Shown: piece after piece, positions 1 to 14,041 of the stretch | Numbering within the stretch: position 1 is the stretch's first letter | Layout: each line of letters starts with the position of its first letter | Program-made: the position numbers and the translations under genes | Source: Steromphala cineraria | Lineage: Eukaryota > Mollusca > Gastropoda > Trochida > Trochidae | Assembly (NCBI GenBank): GCA_916613615.1 | Contig: OU744732.1 | Location: forward strand, 51,606,227 to 51,670,226 | Length of the DNA stretch: 64,000 nucleotides | Reading direction: 5' to 3' | Notes under the pieces: model-generated | What the model saw: only the letters and a program-made list of their open reading frames with translations | Databases searched by the model: none | What the model was told of the DNA's origin: nothing

Positions 1-327
1 CAGATGAATCTCCGTTTACCATGTTGGAGTCAACACATTAATTGAGAGGTCCAAAGGCACTTATAAAATGGATATTCCTATCTGAACTGTTGTCAGCAAG
101 GTCAGTATCACGTTATCTTAGTAGTATCGTTACGCGATGAACATTAATGCATTGATACAGCAGGCATGTTCAATTTGAGTAATCGCTAAAGGTATCGCAG
201 AATGAAGCGGTTGTCCCCGATGAACACCACAGAGAGGAGATGGAAATTTAGAGGTATGGCGTACGTAGATGCAAATTTATTGGAAATTTTATATCTTCAT
301 ATATATATTATATGTTTCCCAAATCTT

Positions 328-585
328 TGTCCCTTGCAAAGCGTAAAACGCCAGTTTCCGAACTGTCAGTTTTACGCCTGGCTGCAGACCCTTTAGTTTT
401 CTGTCCTGATATCAGCACCCCTACAGGTGATTGTTAGCAACCTCCAGTTACTTTCTGATTGGACTATTGCTTTCTCTCATAGTAAGCTAGAGAACAAGCA
501 CAGAAAGCACTCAAAGGTATGCAGTAGGACATAACACTGACATTTCGGAAACTGGCGTTTTAGGCTTTGAGTAGGAAGATGTTCT
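328..585. mobile_element. Diverged relative of the 194-bp foldback element
   Basis: Shares AACGCCAGTTTC, GCTGCAGACCCTTT and GAAACTGGCGTTTTAGGCTT blocks with 51941-52134. The left end is eroded and no clean target duplication is visible. Confidence 0.75.
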
Positions 586-867
586 CATATATGCACATGC
601 ATTATCTTCAGTGGGTCAGATGTATCATTTCTCAACCCATTTTTCGTAGTCGTGAATAAATCATATATCAAGTAAAACTGCTGGCGTCCATTTTATCCGA
701 AAATGTTACGTTCCTTTAAAACTACAAGCTTTGATTAAACAAGTCTTGCAATTGGTGACATTTCTTTTCGTTTCTCAGGATCCAGTGGTTGTAATGAAAA
801 AACATGTGCTTTATAGCCTATACTTTTCATTGGATTTATCATAATGCTAAGTCTAGGCTAGCCTACC

Positions 868-1022
868 ATTGCATATAGCATATAGCATATAGCATATAGC
901 ATAACAAAACATAGCATAGCATTGCACAGCATACAGCATACAGCGTACAGCACACAGTATACAGCACAGTACAGCATACAGCATACAGCATACAGCATAG
1001 CATAGCATAGCATAGCATAGCA
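868..1022. repeat. Simple repeat, CATATAG/CATACAG/CATAG type
   Basis: Successive stretches of CATATAG, CATACAG and CATAG units about 150 bp long, drifting from one motif to the next. Confidence 0.9.
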
Positions 1023-1753
1023 AATCACTCGTTAGTAATTGTCTAAGTATAGTATAATATAGTTTAGTGAGCGATCAAATTCCTATATGCGAGTTGAACA
1101 CAACCATATGTCTTACGTTGATGGGCGAATAAAGGTCGCATGCACTTTAAACCGCTGTGTTACCACAATCGACAATAGGGCCTTTCCAAAACATTCCAAC
1201 AAAAATGAACAGTAGTAAAATGAAAATGTTCCCATTTAGAATATAAATGTTCATCAAATTCTTATTGCTCATTTAGATATTTTATGATATAACGAAGAAG
1301 TGTATGGATAAACAATTTATCCTTTTATAGCTGACGTTTATATGCTATCCCCCACTTTATTTTATTATCAAAATATGCTTTCTTCAGATAAGGTGTATAC
1401 ATGAACTAATCCTAAAGATTTTTCAAAATACAATCATTAAAAAAATTAACATGATACAATGATCTTAAACATCACTGGATTAGATAGTGACAATTATTTT
1501 TCTTTCTAAAATAGGGAGCTTTGTATCAACAACCTCGTTTTCTAACTTCAATCCTTTATTTTTTTAATTTGAAGGTCGAACATTCTGTGTGTATGAAGAG
1601 ACACACAAGTGGGGGCCTGGTTTATTTCAAAGAATGAAGTTGTGGCTACTTCTTCACTAGACATTGCCTATCAAATACATTCAAAACCAAAACCAATCCC
1701 CTCTATTTACCCGTTATAACAAATTTACTGAAACTATGATCAACTATCAGCTA

Positions 1754-2122
1754 TTAAAAGGGCAGTAGCACGTTTTTTGATAATTTTATATTCTAAATTT
1801 TTCACTGATAATTGAAAGGTAATACCAAATGTATTATTTTAATATCGTCAAAAATCTTATTACACAAGCCAATTATCCATAGTCAGATGACAAAGTATGA
1901 AGATTCACATAAAAATCCATTGGCGGCCATTTTGTGTGAACACCTTTGATTCATTTTGTGTAAGAAAAAACCGTGAATCGCATTGCTAAACTTTACGTTA
2001 TATATTTGAATTACTACTGCTCCTTTTAGTTTAAATACATTGTCTTTCAATTGGAACCATTAATTTTTATTTTCCTGACATCACCTTTTATTCCCTCTAA
2101 AAACGTGCTACTGCCCCTTTAA
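1754..2122 (+). mobile_element. Main MITE family, copy 1 (full length)
   Basis: Family description: about 360 bp, with termini TTAAAGGGGCAGTAGCACG and its inverse. The interior is conserved, with an AATTATCCATAGTCAGAGGA block, a GGCGGCCATTTTGTGTGAAC block and a CTTTCAATTGGAACCATTAA block. No coding capacity. Strand is given with the GATAATTTTATAT side first as plus. This copy has GGGC instead of GGGGC at its left end. Confidence 0.9.
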
Positions 2123-2240
2123 GATATACCTCGTTTGATTGTTATTTTTGAATGTAATAATAATGTGCATACTTATATGGCGCCTATTCCTTAGACATGC
2201 CCAAAGCGGTACATAATAACCCTGAAGGAGTGTGCTTTCA

Positions 2241-2612
2241 TAGCTGCTAATCATTCTCTCCCCACAGAGGCAGATCAAGTCATGTTGATTTAGCCTCTGT
2301 TCTATTACGCCGAAATCTGTGGGTTCCGACAGTTTACCCTGGCGGAAAAAAACTGCATCACAATCCATTTGAATTTCTTTAGCAAATGACAACGCTTCTT
2401 GCATGGAAAGGGTGGTTCAAATCACAATGCTTTTGCCTTGCTTTAGTAGCCAAAACGATGAAGATAAGAACAGCGTCGCTGATTGCACAACTTACTTTGA
2501 TTGACTCCAATCAGGCATCTCCCATTCTATCCCACAAACTCGGCGTAATAGAACAGAGGCTATATCAACATGACTTGATCTGCCTATGTGGGGAGAGAAT
2601 GAGCTGCTACTA
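2241..2612. mobile_element. MITE with CATTCTCTCCCCACAGAGGC ends
   Basis: TIRs of about 70 bp (CTCTCCCCACAGAGGCAGAT and its inverse). The interior has CGTCGCTGATTGCACAAC. Related copies lie at 38418-38768, 41358-41950 and 35560-35790. Confidence 0.85.
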
Positions 2613-2633
2613 AGCCCTAATCACGACCACATA

Positions 2634-2832
2634 GGTCAGTACATTCAGTTATCAGGTGCCCATTTTAAGAGCTTGGTGGACTGAGTGCAATGTTGATATA
2701 GTGCCTTGCCCAGGGACACAACACAGGGTGCGACCCAAGTCATAATTTTGTTGGTGTCTCCACCGGGATTTGAACCCGGCAGTAATCTCAACATCACTGT
2801 GCTCCACTACACCACTGTGTAATTCCAAAAAC
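2634..2832 (-). mobile_element. tRNA-derived SINE
   Basis: On the minus strand a tRNA-like head (GTGGTGTAGTGGAGCACAGT; B box GGTTCAAATCCC) is followed by TGTGTCCCTGGGCAAGGCAC, a body motif widespread in invertebrate SINEs. Confidence 0.75.
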
Positions 2833-3496
2833 CTTTTCATTTTAATCTCGTGTCAATTAAGTTTTCCCCGTCTTTCTTTCATAGAAAATGTTATAAATTT
2901 TGGATCGTTTTATTTAAGTTGAATACTCCTGAAAGCTGCGTTAAACTAAAGATTTCCTCACCTTATCTCTACAAAAATGATCAGCAACGATAATCCCTGT
3001 AATAATTTAGTGAAATATACAGAAGAAAATAATTTACATATTTCACACATTCAGGCAAATAAATTACAAATATATATCATCATAACATCAACATATTAAA
3101 TTCTATTACGCTTTTAAAATGTTAAATTAAAAAAAAAACCGACAACACGATATGTCCGTCTATAAACCATACTATTGTGTACAATACTCCCAGTCCAAGC
3201 TTAAAGTCGTATGTAAGAATGGCTACCAACAAGCTGTCTCATCTGTTTATCTGTATTATATTTGATAGTCCGCCAATGCGTTTCTGAACATTCGAAACTA
3301 TATGGTGAAAACACAGAGAAATTATTACACGGATCTCTGTGACAAGAGAGAAAAAAATACTCAACTTAACAGGTATGATAACTCACTATTATTGTACACA
3401 TGTTAAGAAAATAACTTTGTAGACGCAATGGTTTCTGTGGAACTTGTTTATTAGCCGAAATTTGCACATAATCAATATTGCTTTTAATGGCATGTA

Positions 3497-3571
3497 ATAG
3501 TTACCGACCTCGACCTCGACCTCGACCTCGGCTTCATCTAGCTTGACCCAAGGTCAAGGTCGTTAACTATT
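3497..3571. repeat. 75-bp foldback with GACCTC repeats
   Basis: AATAGTTACCGACCTCGACC at the left and GGTCAAGGTCGTTAACTATT at the right are near inverse. The outer bases match the hairpin at 4203. Confidence 0.75.
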
Positions 3572-4202
3572 TAACACACTAGCTCAACGCTATATCAATC
3601 CAATTTCAACATTACATCAGTTTTGCTAATGCAGAAATATCAATGTCCATTTCAAGTAGCAGACATTGGCATGAGTCTCTCGTGCTGCACGTGTAATCCG
3701 TGGGAAACCGTATAAGCTAATACACTAGATTGTATGCTCATTTTTATTTGAAAACAGCCCACAAAAACTTAATCTAGTATGAATATAAACATTTGGTACC
3801 AATTATATTTTGGGATGAATTATCAATATATCAAGAATAGTTCTCGGTAATGTTTCTTCTCAGGAAAATGTGGAACGAACTTGATGAGGTCATGGAAAAA
3901 AACTGTATGTTCAACTGGCTTCCGTGTCCCAATGGTTATCTTACTTTCTACAGGTAACAGGGTCGAACCCATGTTTTGAGTGCACAATTTGTAATTATCA
4001 TGTATTGGAAAATTTAAATTGTAGTTAGTGTATTTGATTTACAAAACAAACTTAAACTTTAATTAATTTCGGAAATCGAAACATGATCGTTTCACTACCA
4101 GGTGTTCATGTCCGACGAACACCTCTGCACGTGCATTTCACAGACAATATATATGGCATGAAAAATGACTACTCGAAGAAAACAAAGGAGCTAGTGTGTA
4201 AA

Positions 4203-4328
4203 ATAGTTACCGACTGAGACCGAGGTGTTCAAATTAGATGAACCCTCGGCCTAACGGCCTCGGCGTTTATGGTTCACATGCGCGAGGGTTCATCTAACTA
4301 GAACACCTTGGTCTCAGTCGGTAACTAT
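4203..4328. repeat. 126-bp foldback hairpin
   Basis: Arms AATAGTTACCGACTGAGACC and inverse, continuing through GGTGTTC and GATGAACCCTCG; the centre is CG-rich. A simpler relative is at 3497-3571. Confidence 0.88.
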
Positions 4329-5345
4329 TACATACACATATGAGTAAAATAAACTTGCTTTGTGTTCATAGGTGATTCATTTCCGCATTAGCGAAGGGGT
4401 TCCAAATCTTTTAATCTATTATATATAGAGAATAAATTCACCTTCATAGTTTACGAAAATGGTACTCACTGGAGTGTGTGGCATGAGATTTGACAAATTA
4501 AAGGTTTTGGGTCGGCACTGGCACGCAATGGCACGCAATCGCACGACTGTTTCACGCGATACCAGTACGCACAGGTTTTTCCGAGGTACGCGTATACCAA
4601 GGCATAAATTTTTTCGTATACGCAAATTGTACTTATGTGTATTTTGTTGACTTATAGACGCATTTACTCATTTGTAAATTTTGCTACCAATGGAGGGTAG
4701 GTGAAAATTCATTTGCTGCGGGTAAGTATAAGGTTAAAGCATGTTTTGCACTGCCCCCAGTAGATCTGTCGTATAAACGCACAGTGTCAAGTAAATCATC
4801 CAAACTAAAGAAATGCGAGGATATCCTGAATGTGCGAAGTTTTCTCAGTCTTACCACATCCATGGCTAATGCTGAAATGGAATAGTATGTGTCTTTTCTA
4901 CGGGTATACTTAGGGTTCTTAAACGAACATAAACGCACAGCAAATTTGCATTTGCTCACGAGATTTACTCATATGAGCAAATATGCATAATGAGCAAATG
5001 TTTGCCGTACAAATGGGGTATAAGATGCAAATGTATTCTTGATAATAGAAAAAAAAAATCATGGTAGTAAATTTTGTATATGTGCAAAAGCTTTCATACA
5101 ACGAGATTCGCAAATGAGCAAATCTATATATTTGCAACGATTCACTCATATGCAAACGCTCGCCGTATAAACAGGGCTTAAAGCTTAAACATCTCTATGA
5201 AATATCTTATTACAAATCATTGACTTAGAGGACATCGAAGTAAATGTTTTGAGTGACTAACATGACCAGGAAACCTATTTAAACTCTCAGTAAAATGCAT
5301 GTCAAGGAGGAGCCGTAGAGAAGTAGATATTGTAGTCCCTGTTTA

Positions 5346-5702
5346 TAGGGGCAGTAGCACGTTTTTTGATAATTTTATATTTTAAATATTTCACTTATAA
5401 TTGTAAGTTAATGCTAAATGTATTATATTGATAGTGTCAAAAATCCCTTTTCGCAAGCCAATCACCCATAGTCAGAGGACAAAGTATGAGGATTCACATC
5501 AAATCCATTGGCTGCCATTTTTGTGTGAACACCTTTAATTCATTTTGTGTAAGAAAATGGAATCGCTTGGCTAAACTTTACGTTATATATTTGATTTATT
5601 ACTGCTTCATTTAGTTGAGATTCATTGTCTTTCAATTGGAACCATTAATATTCATTTTCCTGACATCACCTTCCCCCTAAAAACGTGCTACTGCCCCTTT
5701 AA
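5346..5702 (+). mobile_element. Main MITE family, copy 2 (full length)
   Basis: Both termini and all internal blocks are present (CCATAGTCAGAGGACAAAG; GCCATTTTTGTGTGAACACC). Confidence 0.9.
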
Positions 5703-7170
5703 AGACTTGATTTTTATCATATTACGTTCAGGATAAGGGTTGTGTTGTTCAAGTAATTACATCAGTTTTTCAATGCAACTAATGGTCTTCAGAAAAATAG
5801 TTCATCACGTGCACTAAATTTTCTATGCCGTTTACAACAAATAACAAACTATTGTTGACCTCAATTTTGAATTTCAAACAGTGCTTTCCGTTACCACACG
5901 TCATTTCGCAAAAGTCGTGTAGGACAGTCGGTATTCGTGTACTGTCAGATACACTGACCGGTCTTATTTTTTACCCTTCGGTGTGTTAGAGTGTATGAGT
6001 ATGATCGACTTCTTTGTTTACCTTCCCGTTGCTTGTAACCATTTTAGAAAAAAACTTTGACAAACATAAATGCTTCGACAATTGTCTTGCCAAGACAAAT
6101 CCTTTTAGAAAATTCATTTTTCTTTAGGCAGCATGTATAACCGTTCTACCAAACCTACATTGTAAAGTGTAAACCTTCAAACATATTTAATATGTTACAT
6201 GGTAATGCAACATCAGTTACAAGCTCATTACATTCCCAATGTGCATATATGGTAATTACATTTTTAACTGTATAACAGGCTACATAATTTTGTGTTCTTT
6301 GATGCATTTTATCGTATTTTTTCAAATCTGGATATTTTCTGGATTAAGAACGAATAATTTTCTCACGTCATATCACACGAATAATGTTCTGACTTCATAT
6401 CACACTCGTTCAGTTATCATGTTGCTATACTAAGAAATGATTCTTGGGTTGACAATAATTCAATCACTAGTCCAAACAGCCAATTGTGATTAGGAGATAT
6501 ACCTACTTTGATTTTCGTGGTCGACCGTAGATTCGATACCTGTTGATGTCATTCGAAGCCGAGCGCGAGAAGTTGGGAAACAATGTAGATCTAAAGTCAA
6601 AGTATTAATAGGCATAATCGATCAATTTGCTTATCTAAAAAAATAAATAAGTTATAATGAGAACAGGGTTACGATATAGAACGCGCTTACTTCATTTATA
6701 AAGTTATTTTCTTATCGCTATTATACAGTGTCGATTTGTATCAGTGTTATCAATGATTAATTTAAGTCACTAAAATAACGGTGTCAGGCAAATCGCCGCA
6801 ATCGATACGTGCAAGATTCAAAATATCTAAAAAAATGTTATTGATCATTTACATTGAAGTGAATTACCGGACTTTGACGAGAAAGGTCGAATGAGACGTT
6901 TCGAGGTAAATAACCTCGGCTGTGTGATCCGAATGTCAGAATGACCGGGTCAGGTGACCATGTAAGTGACCAGACGAGTTGGGAGGGGTGCTAGGACGAA
7001 CAGGGTGTACCCGTATTGTAAGTGCTTTTTACCTATTACCTATATCATATTTATGAATATTATGTTACACCTGCTCGTAGAGCTATTCTATTGCGTTATC
7101 ATATAAATTCCTCTTGATGATTCGGTGCAAAATACTTTGCTGTGTTTTACCTCTGTATGTTCAATGGATT

Positions 7171-7520
7171 TTAAAGGGGCAGTAGCACGTTTTTTGAAAA
7201 TTTTATATTTTATTTTTTTCACTGATAATTTTACGTTAATGCTACGTGTATTATTTTTATCGTGTCAAAAATCTCTCTACACAAACCAATTATCCATAGT
7301 CAGAGAAGATATTAAGAGGTTTCACATGAAGTCCATTGGTTGCCATTTTTATGTGGACATTTTGTGTAAGGAAGAGGAATCGCATGGCTGGACTTTACAT
7401 TATATATTTATTTATTACTGTTTTATTTAGTTTAAATACATTGTCTTTCAATTGGAACCAGTTATTTTCATTTTCCTGACAACATCTTATTTTTCCCCAA
7501 AAACGTGCTGCTGTCCTTAA
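7171..7520 (+). mobile_element. Main MITE family, copy 3 (full length, diverged right end)
   Basis: Left terminus intact; right terminus is CGTGCTGCTGTCCTTAA. Several internal substitutions and small deletions suggest an older copy. Confidence 0.88.
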
Positions 7521-8830
7521 ACGTTGTTATAATTGATATGAATTTCACATAACCCAATCCTTTATCATGTCACCAAGTACAGATGAAATGAATATTTGGA
7601 ATTGGTGATTGGTATCACATGTCGAACTAAACATTTTAAACCTGAAAATGTGGACATAATTTGCCTTGAAAATTGTCACTTATGACCATAATATAACGAA
7701 TGAATGTCTTAGTTCAGGTTTGAGGTTTCCTATCAATCTCATTAAAATCAGGTCACGATTTTTATGCACCACATTGCGCAGATAACATTCTCATTAAAAT
7801 GGATCAGGATTTTGATGCAATCTGCTGTCGTTTAGAATCTCATTAAAATGCGATCAGATTGTATATAACACATAACGCAATTCACACAGCAATGTAAGGA
7901 CCTTATATACTGAGCTTGCACGTTTTAAATCAATCTTTTGTACATCGAGCAATATGTCTGAAGTATTAGTATTGGAAATCATATTTAGTTATATCTATCC
8001 TGTCACATGGTACGAACGTTATGCTAACTCCACTAATCTGTACCCTGGGCTCAGAAGCTCGATTCGCTCGCGCGGCCCGACTTGGGATATAGCCAATCAA
8101 ATCATTTTTCTCGTTGAAATTTCGTTTCACGTTCGCACCCCGAGACAGGATGAGTTATATCATAACATTGAGAGTCGATATTACTGACTTATCCTATATG
8201 ATTGTGATCCCTGTCGTTTTCTTAATAATCCCGCACATATAAGTTACCCTAGGAATGTTTACCATTACAAACCTTTTTCATGATTGAAAACCATTTTTTA
8301 GTCTCATGCAAATCTCATTCAATAATGCACTACCTTGCTGTTTGCCTATGTTATCATGTAAGGACTAAATGTAATGAATGTAAGATTTGTAATAAAAGTA
8401 AGATTAGATTATATATTTTGAATGATTAGGTAATCTTTCAAGTGATTGATAAAAAGCCAGTAACTCACTCACGTACCTTATCGTCTGTTTAAAGCAGGTT
8501 TACCTAAAGCAAACCAAGATCATTATTGGGTACATAAACCTTTCCCTCCATAACAAATGTCAACGCTTTTAACAAATACACAAACATTAAAATATTCTGA
8601 CAAAATAAAATCTCTACATTGATAGTTCATGTTGTTTTACGTCTATGAATATTAACTGTTTTGTTTTAGCCAGCCACGTGACTTTTTATCATTCAACAAT
8701 ATAACATTTGTCTTGACTTTACTACTTGTTATGGAGTCTAAATGGTTTTCCTTTTGATTACCATTTTCCTCTTTAACCACGATCTTCTGTTCTTTATTTC
8801 CATAATGAGATATTTAAATAGGACCTATGG

Positions 8831-9105
8831 TAGAAGTTGCAGTAGCAGCAGTAGCGATGGTAGTAGCTGTAGTGGTAGCTGTAGTAGTAGGAGCAGTAGC
8901 AGTAGCAGTAGCACTAACAGCAGTATTAGTAGTAGCAGCAACAGTAACATAGCAGTAGAAGTAGCAGTAGTAGCAATAGTAGCAACAGTAGCAGTAACGG
9001 CTGTTGAAATAATAGCAGGAGTAGGAGTAGAAGTAGCAGTTGCAATTTAGTAGAATAAGCAGCAGCCGTAGTAGCAGTAGAAGCAGTAGCAGTAGCAGTA
9101 TCTCG
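8831..9105. repeat. Imperfect AGT/AGC trinucleotide repeat
   Basis: About 275 bp of AGT, AGC and related trinucleotides. Ser- and Leu-rich open frames on both strands are by-products. Confidence 0.9.
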
Positions 9106-11340
9106 TGTCCTAAAATGTAGATCCCTAATGCAATTTTTGATAGAATCCAAATATTTTAAATGACCATTATTATATTTTAAAAACGTAATAAATGTATACA
9201 TAAAGGTGTGAAAGTGGTGTTGGTACTGAATAACCCGGTCACTCAGTATAATATGGGACAAGAATGACCAGCTAGGTCACGTGACCAGCTGACCTTCTTG
9301 AAATGCAAGTTCTAAAACACTGACCTCACCCTGCCTTTGAACTCTTTCCATACTGTTTGTGTTTTCTTAGGTCAACATTTTGAAAAGAAGGCTTTCAACT
9401 TTTTTACTTATTGCACTTTGTGACATTCGAATATATGCTGCGCTTTTCGTATGTCTGAATTGTGTGTTTATTGATATTGTTAAAGAATTTCGGAAATTTG
9501 ATAAAATAACATACTTTCGTTTCTCCTAAGCTACCTAAGAAATTCCTGGTTTAGCGAGCCTCTTTGCAGTTGTCATTGGCCAGTTGCGTTTATTTTTTCA
9601 CATGTTCATGATGAATAATGCAATTATTCACTGCATGTCGACGCTTTAAAATTGAAAATTTCTAAAACAACAGATGGCATTGAATAAATTAAAAAAAAAC
9701 TACCATATGTGTTATTTTGTTAAATCTAAAAGTCAAAACAAAACGTATGTTCACTCACTATTCTATTCAATTCAGTTTCTTATTTTGAACAATTTCAATG
9801 TCAAACAATCTAGCGTTGTTTTTATTTATTAGGATCGTTGGCCATATCCGTTGTAACTTGTAAGGTATGAATACAGCGCCAGTAGATATTCAATATTATA
9901 AAGTACATTATATTACTTTAAAGGTATAATTTTTTTTTATCCACTTTCCTTGTCAATAGTACTGCATTTTATGAGGATAAAATATATTAAATATTTATTA
10001 AAAATATAGAAAAAACACTTTCAAAACAAGTTGTATTAATGTGTAGCAGAAAAAATATTTCCGTGACATTGACCTTGAATATCAGAGATTAAAATACAAA
10101 AGAAACATTGGCTAATGTAAGCAATATCATAAATATGTAGGTAACTAGATAGACGGTCCAGTGAAAGAACACCTCATGCTCAACAACAAGGGAGATAACT
10201 GCTTTGTAAATACACGCACTACTGTTTCATAGTGGGTAGGGTGTTTTGTCACTCGTGTTCAGTCGGAAGGCTTTTTGTTGGAATTTCTTTATCAGTCTCT
10301 ACCTTACGTAAGTATTTTTGCAAATTTGATTAAATTCATTTATACGTTTTATTGTAGTTCATATAAAAACATTTAAAAAAGGTATATGGTACTTTCATGA
10401 AAACAATGTCTGCTCAAATGAGTTTAAAAATGAAGACTATACTATACTATTTTGTAAAAATATCGTTCCTTAACTAGTAATGTTTCATATATTGCGGGTT
10501 TGTCCAAAGCTCGTTTTTATTTACTATTTTTTTTCAATTATTGCTGGTTTGTCGAAAGCCGATCGTTTGTTTTAAATTTGTTATTGATGAAAACAACACA
10601 TATCTACACTTCGACAAACGAGTGATTTTGAATGTTTTTACGAGCTTAATCTAAAAAAATGACAAAACTCTTTTGAAGTTGAAATTTCTTTTTGTAGAAC
10701 TGCTTAATTCGACAACGGCGTATGTTCTTCGTTTCAAAATGATCACCATCAAACATATTGTCCTAAAGTGTAACCATATCCTTATGTTTGAATTCAGAAC
10801 TTTATCGTTTTTCTATTTACATATTACATATTTTTTCATCAGAGAAATTCTTTTCGAAACCGTCGCCAAATTACATCTATACCCCTGCAGTTTAGTTTCA
10901 TTCCCAAACCAAAGTATTGCAATGTTTTCTTAATTTCGTAGAGATATCATTATTTAAAAAAATTTTAAAATAAAATTGTGAGATAAAACTAATTTCCAGC
11001 AAAACAAAAACACATTTTTTCCAGTCCATTTAACTTCGAACATGCAAATGTGACTCAATGACATTTGACACGTCTGTTATCTGGTTAGATTATATCTCTT
11101 CCAGGGTAATCCCGGTTACAATAGGATCGTTTTTCTCGGTTTCTTCAAAATGTACTTGCACGAATATTTGCTGTCTTCTGTCTTGTAAATATCTGTAGCG
11201 CAATGATGAAGGAAACCATATGCTACATACATATGGCCTGGAGATGAGCTGAAAGTACTAGCCAGTAAAATGGATTCATTCTACTTCTGACTTATCTTTT
11301 CATTACATATATATTTAATCATTTTAATCCGATACTAGTA

Positions 11341-11700
11341 TTTCGTCAATATATATATATATATGCAATATTCGAGAATCATGCGTTGTCAGCATAAACA
11401 ACGTACAGAAGAAAAACGTTCATAAAAAGACCAAGACATTAGGGGAGACCCCGTTAAAGCACGCCCCTGGGGTAAAGTGACCACGCCTTATTTCTACCTA
11501 ACAATCGACAAATGACTTAATTTGTCGTTACCGAACAATGGTAGCAAACATTAGGAATCGTTGTGACCCACTATGAAATATTTTGTGTGAGTTGGGGACG
11601 TGTTCTTCTAATATTTCATAAAACATAGAACGGGAAATTGAACTCTCGTGCACCTATATTATATATTATATATATTATATATATTATATATATTATATGG
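11341..11700. repeat. TA-rich simple repeats within the 716-bp MITE region
   Basis: (TA)n near 11350 and a TATATTATA series at 11655-11700. Confidence 0.75.
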
Positions 11701-12154
11701 TATCATCATACTATCATGCATTCATTCCCTAATGAAATTTGTAATTTTTCTGTAACGTACATATCGAAAGCTACCCATAAAAGGGCAAAGTGAGCCGGTT
11801 TGATCGTTTTAGTTAACATATTGGTGTTTACGTTATTATTTTGTATTTCTTGAGCAACTAACCTAAATGAGAACTATCATTTTCAAACAATTGTTGTTCT
11901 GTATTTTGAAAATGAAAGATACACCCAGAGGGTGGGTGCTTTGCTCCAAACTGCAGGGCAAAGCGCGTCCCCTTTGTCAAAATACATTTACGTACATATA
12001 ATCTTTTGTAGTTATGGTAAGCTAAAAAAGTATGTGCCATACGGCAGTCTATCTGATAAGTATTTTGGATATGGAGCAAGTTGCATTCTGTACATGTCGG
12101 GGTGCCCACAAATAGCACATGTTATGGAGCGCGCTTTGCCCTGGTCTCCCCTAA
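11439..12154. mobile_element. 716-bp MITE with TTAGGGGAGACC ends
   Basis: Left end TTAGGGGAGACCCCGTTAAA, right end TTTGCCCTGGTCTCCCCTAA, inverse of each other allowing mismatches. It contains a (TATAT)n stretch and AAAGTGAGCCGGTTTGATCG. Only spurious small ORFs. Confidence 0.8.
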
Positions 12155-13262
12155 GCTGTTTTTTTATTTGACGCATGTTATTGTGAAAAGTTCCATATAT
12201 TAAAACATCGTTTCCGTAGAGTTTCGTAGAAGTATATTTTGCATTTTTATACTTTCAAATATGATCTAGAAAGATATGACACTTGCGGATTACAAAACCA
12301 TAACTTAGGCTGCATATCTGGAGCAGGTTATTGTTTCTCGCAAGATTACCTAGAACCAATTAATTGCCTGGCACTGAAAATATTTACACGCATGCGCTGT
12401 CGATAACACTCGGAAGACAATTAGCCGAGTGCTGTTATAACCGATATCTTGGGTGGGTCTTGCTTGGTTTGTAATTGAAAATCATGTTCTATGGCTTACG
12501 GTCCTTGTGAAAGAGAGGGGCTTTCCATTCAATGCACTAATACATAATTTTTTTTAATAAATCGAGGCGGTTTCTACACGTTTCACGAATCTAAGTTTTT
12601 AAAATGATGAAATATGATTTGTATACATTTAGTCTCTCCTGTGACTTGTCACGCATTCCATTCAATCATATTTTCATTTGAAAAGATACCATTTATGTAA
12701 CAAAAACATTAAAACATAAACATTTTATCCCGGTTAAATAAATCTCACATCTCTGTTCGACTATTGTGTACGAATGTTTTCCTAATTCTTTGAAACAGAC
12801 TTTGATCTTACTTTTTAAAGGGGAGAACCGTGTTCCTTAATGTGTAATCTTGCGATAATTCTTTTAGTCAAGAACTGGATCCAAGAAATAATTAAATAAT
12901 GAATATTCTTTTTTAAGTTTAGGAATCTTGACCTTTTTTTTGACATATTGTATCCTGATTATATTGCTCTTGCATGTCTTGATAATGGCATGACATTATG
13001 ACAAAGATGGCTTTACATATTGCAAATGTCTTTTTGTTGGAAATTTTGCCTTATTGAACTCAATAATTTATGAATATGAAACGATTCTTATTATTCTGAT
13101 AAGTGTCCATGGTCTCTCTATCATTATATCTCATTTCACAGAACTTTGATATCAAGAACATATTCCATTATGATAATTTAAACAATATCTTCAGAGCAAA
13201 ATTAGACTAGGCCTTCTTTTAATTAGCAACCTGTTTTAAGGTTGAGCTTCAACTTGCGTTCT

Positions 13263-13600
13263 TTAAAGGGACAGTACGTTTCTAGGGGGAATATAAGGTG
13301 ATGCCAGGAAAATCAAAATAAATGGTTCCAATTGAAAAAAATTTGTATTTAAACTAGATGAAGCACTAATAAATCAAATATATAATGTAAAAGTCAGCTA
13401 AGCGATTCCTTTTTCTTACACAAAATGAATTAAAGGTGTTCGCACAAAAATGGCAGTCAATGGCTTTATGTGAATCTTTATAATGTGTGACTATGGATGT
13501 TGGTTTGTGTTATGAGATTTTTGACACTTTCAAAATAATTCATTTAGCATCAACGTACATTATCAGTGAAAAAATGAAAATAGAAAAACGTACTACTGTA
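13263..13600 (-). mobile_element. Main MITE family, copy 4 (diverged)
   Basis: Inverse orientation. Termini are degraded (GGGACAGTACG left, CGTACTACTG right). It lies about 370 bp upstream of exon 1 of the membrane-protein gene. Confidence 0.85.
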
Positions 13601-13971
13601 AGGTTACCGTAAGGACTTCTTCACCTTTGGGCATTGTGAAAGATGGCCTAGTTTAAAAATCCATAGCATAACATGAACAAGAACAATCTTTGCCATATAT
13701 ATAATACACGCTACTTGAAAATAAGTTTTGTCTATTGAACAGTATTTTACATGATATACATAGTATGGAAAACAACCCGTGGTGTATTGACGTGCAGAAA
13801 CTTGTGTTAGTGGGATTATCAAGTAGCAGATGTTTCAAGGCAAGCACACGCTCTGAACACGCTCCATGAATACACTTATATATGCTCTTATATATATTTA
13901 CTGATGATAGACACATATCGAAGTTCTAAACTGTCTATTCATATTCGTATTGTTTCTGTTCTTTAAGGAAG

Positions 13972-14041
13972 ATGGCGCTGTTCGGTCACGTGATCTGTTT
14001 CATCCTGGTATTTAGGCTGGTCAGGTCATCGTCAGAAACAG
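13972..14041 (+). CDS. Exon 1 (signal peptide) of the membrane-protein gene
   Basis: It runs from ATG to the donor GTTGGT at 14042 and codes 23 residues plus one base (phase 1). The peptide is hydrophobic (for example HVICFILVF), as expected of a secretion signal. A stop codon follows within ten bases of the donor, so splicing is needed. Confidence 0.75.

Larger units (their letters stand above)
1..13262. other. Non-coding, repeat-bearing region
   Basis: Apart from the MITEs, SINE, hairpins and simple repeats listed separately I see no exon with convincing splice sites or domain signals. Open frames here are under about 110 codons, many of them in repeats. Confidence 0.55.

Noticed and set aside
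7125..7430. 101-codon open frame
   Set aside because: It overlaps a main-family MITE copy; similar chance frames appear in other copies.
8742..9261. Ser-rich (plus) and Leu-rich (minus) open frames of about 100 codons
   Set aside because: Both are translations of an imperfect AGT/AGC trinucleotide repeat, without start context or flanking gene structure.
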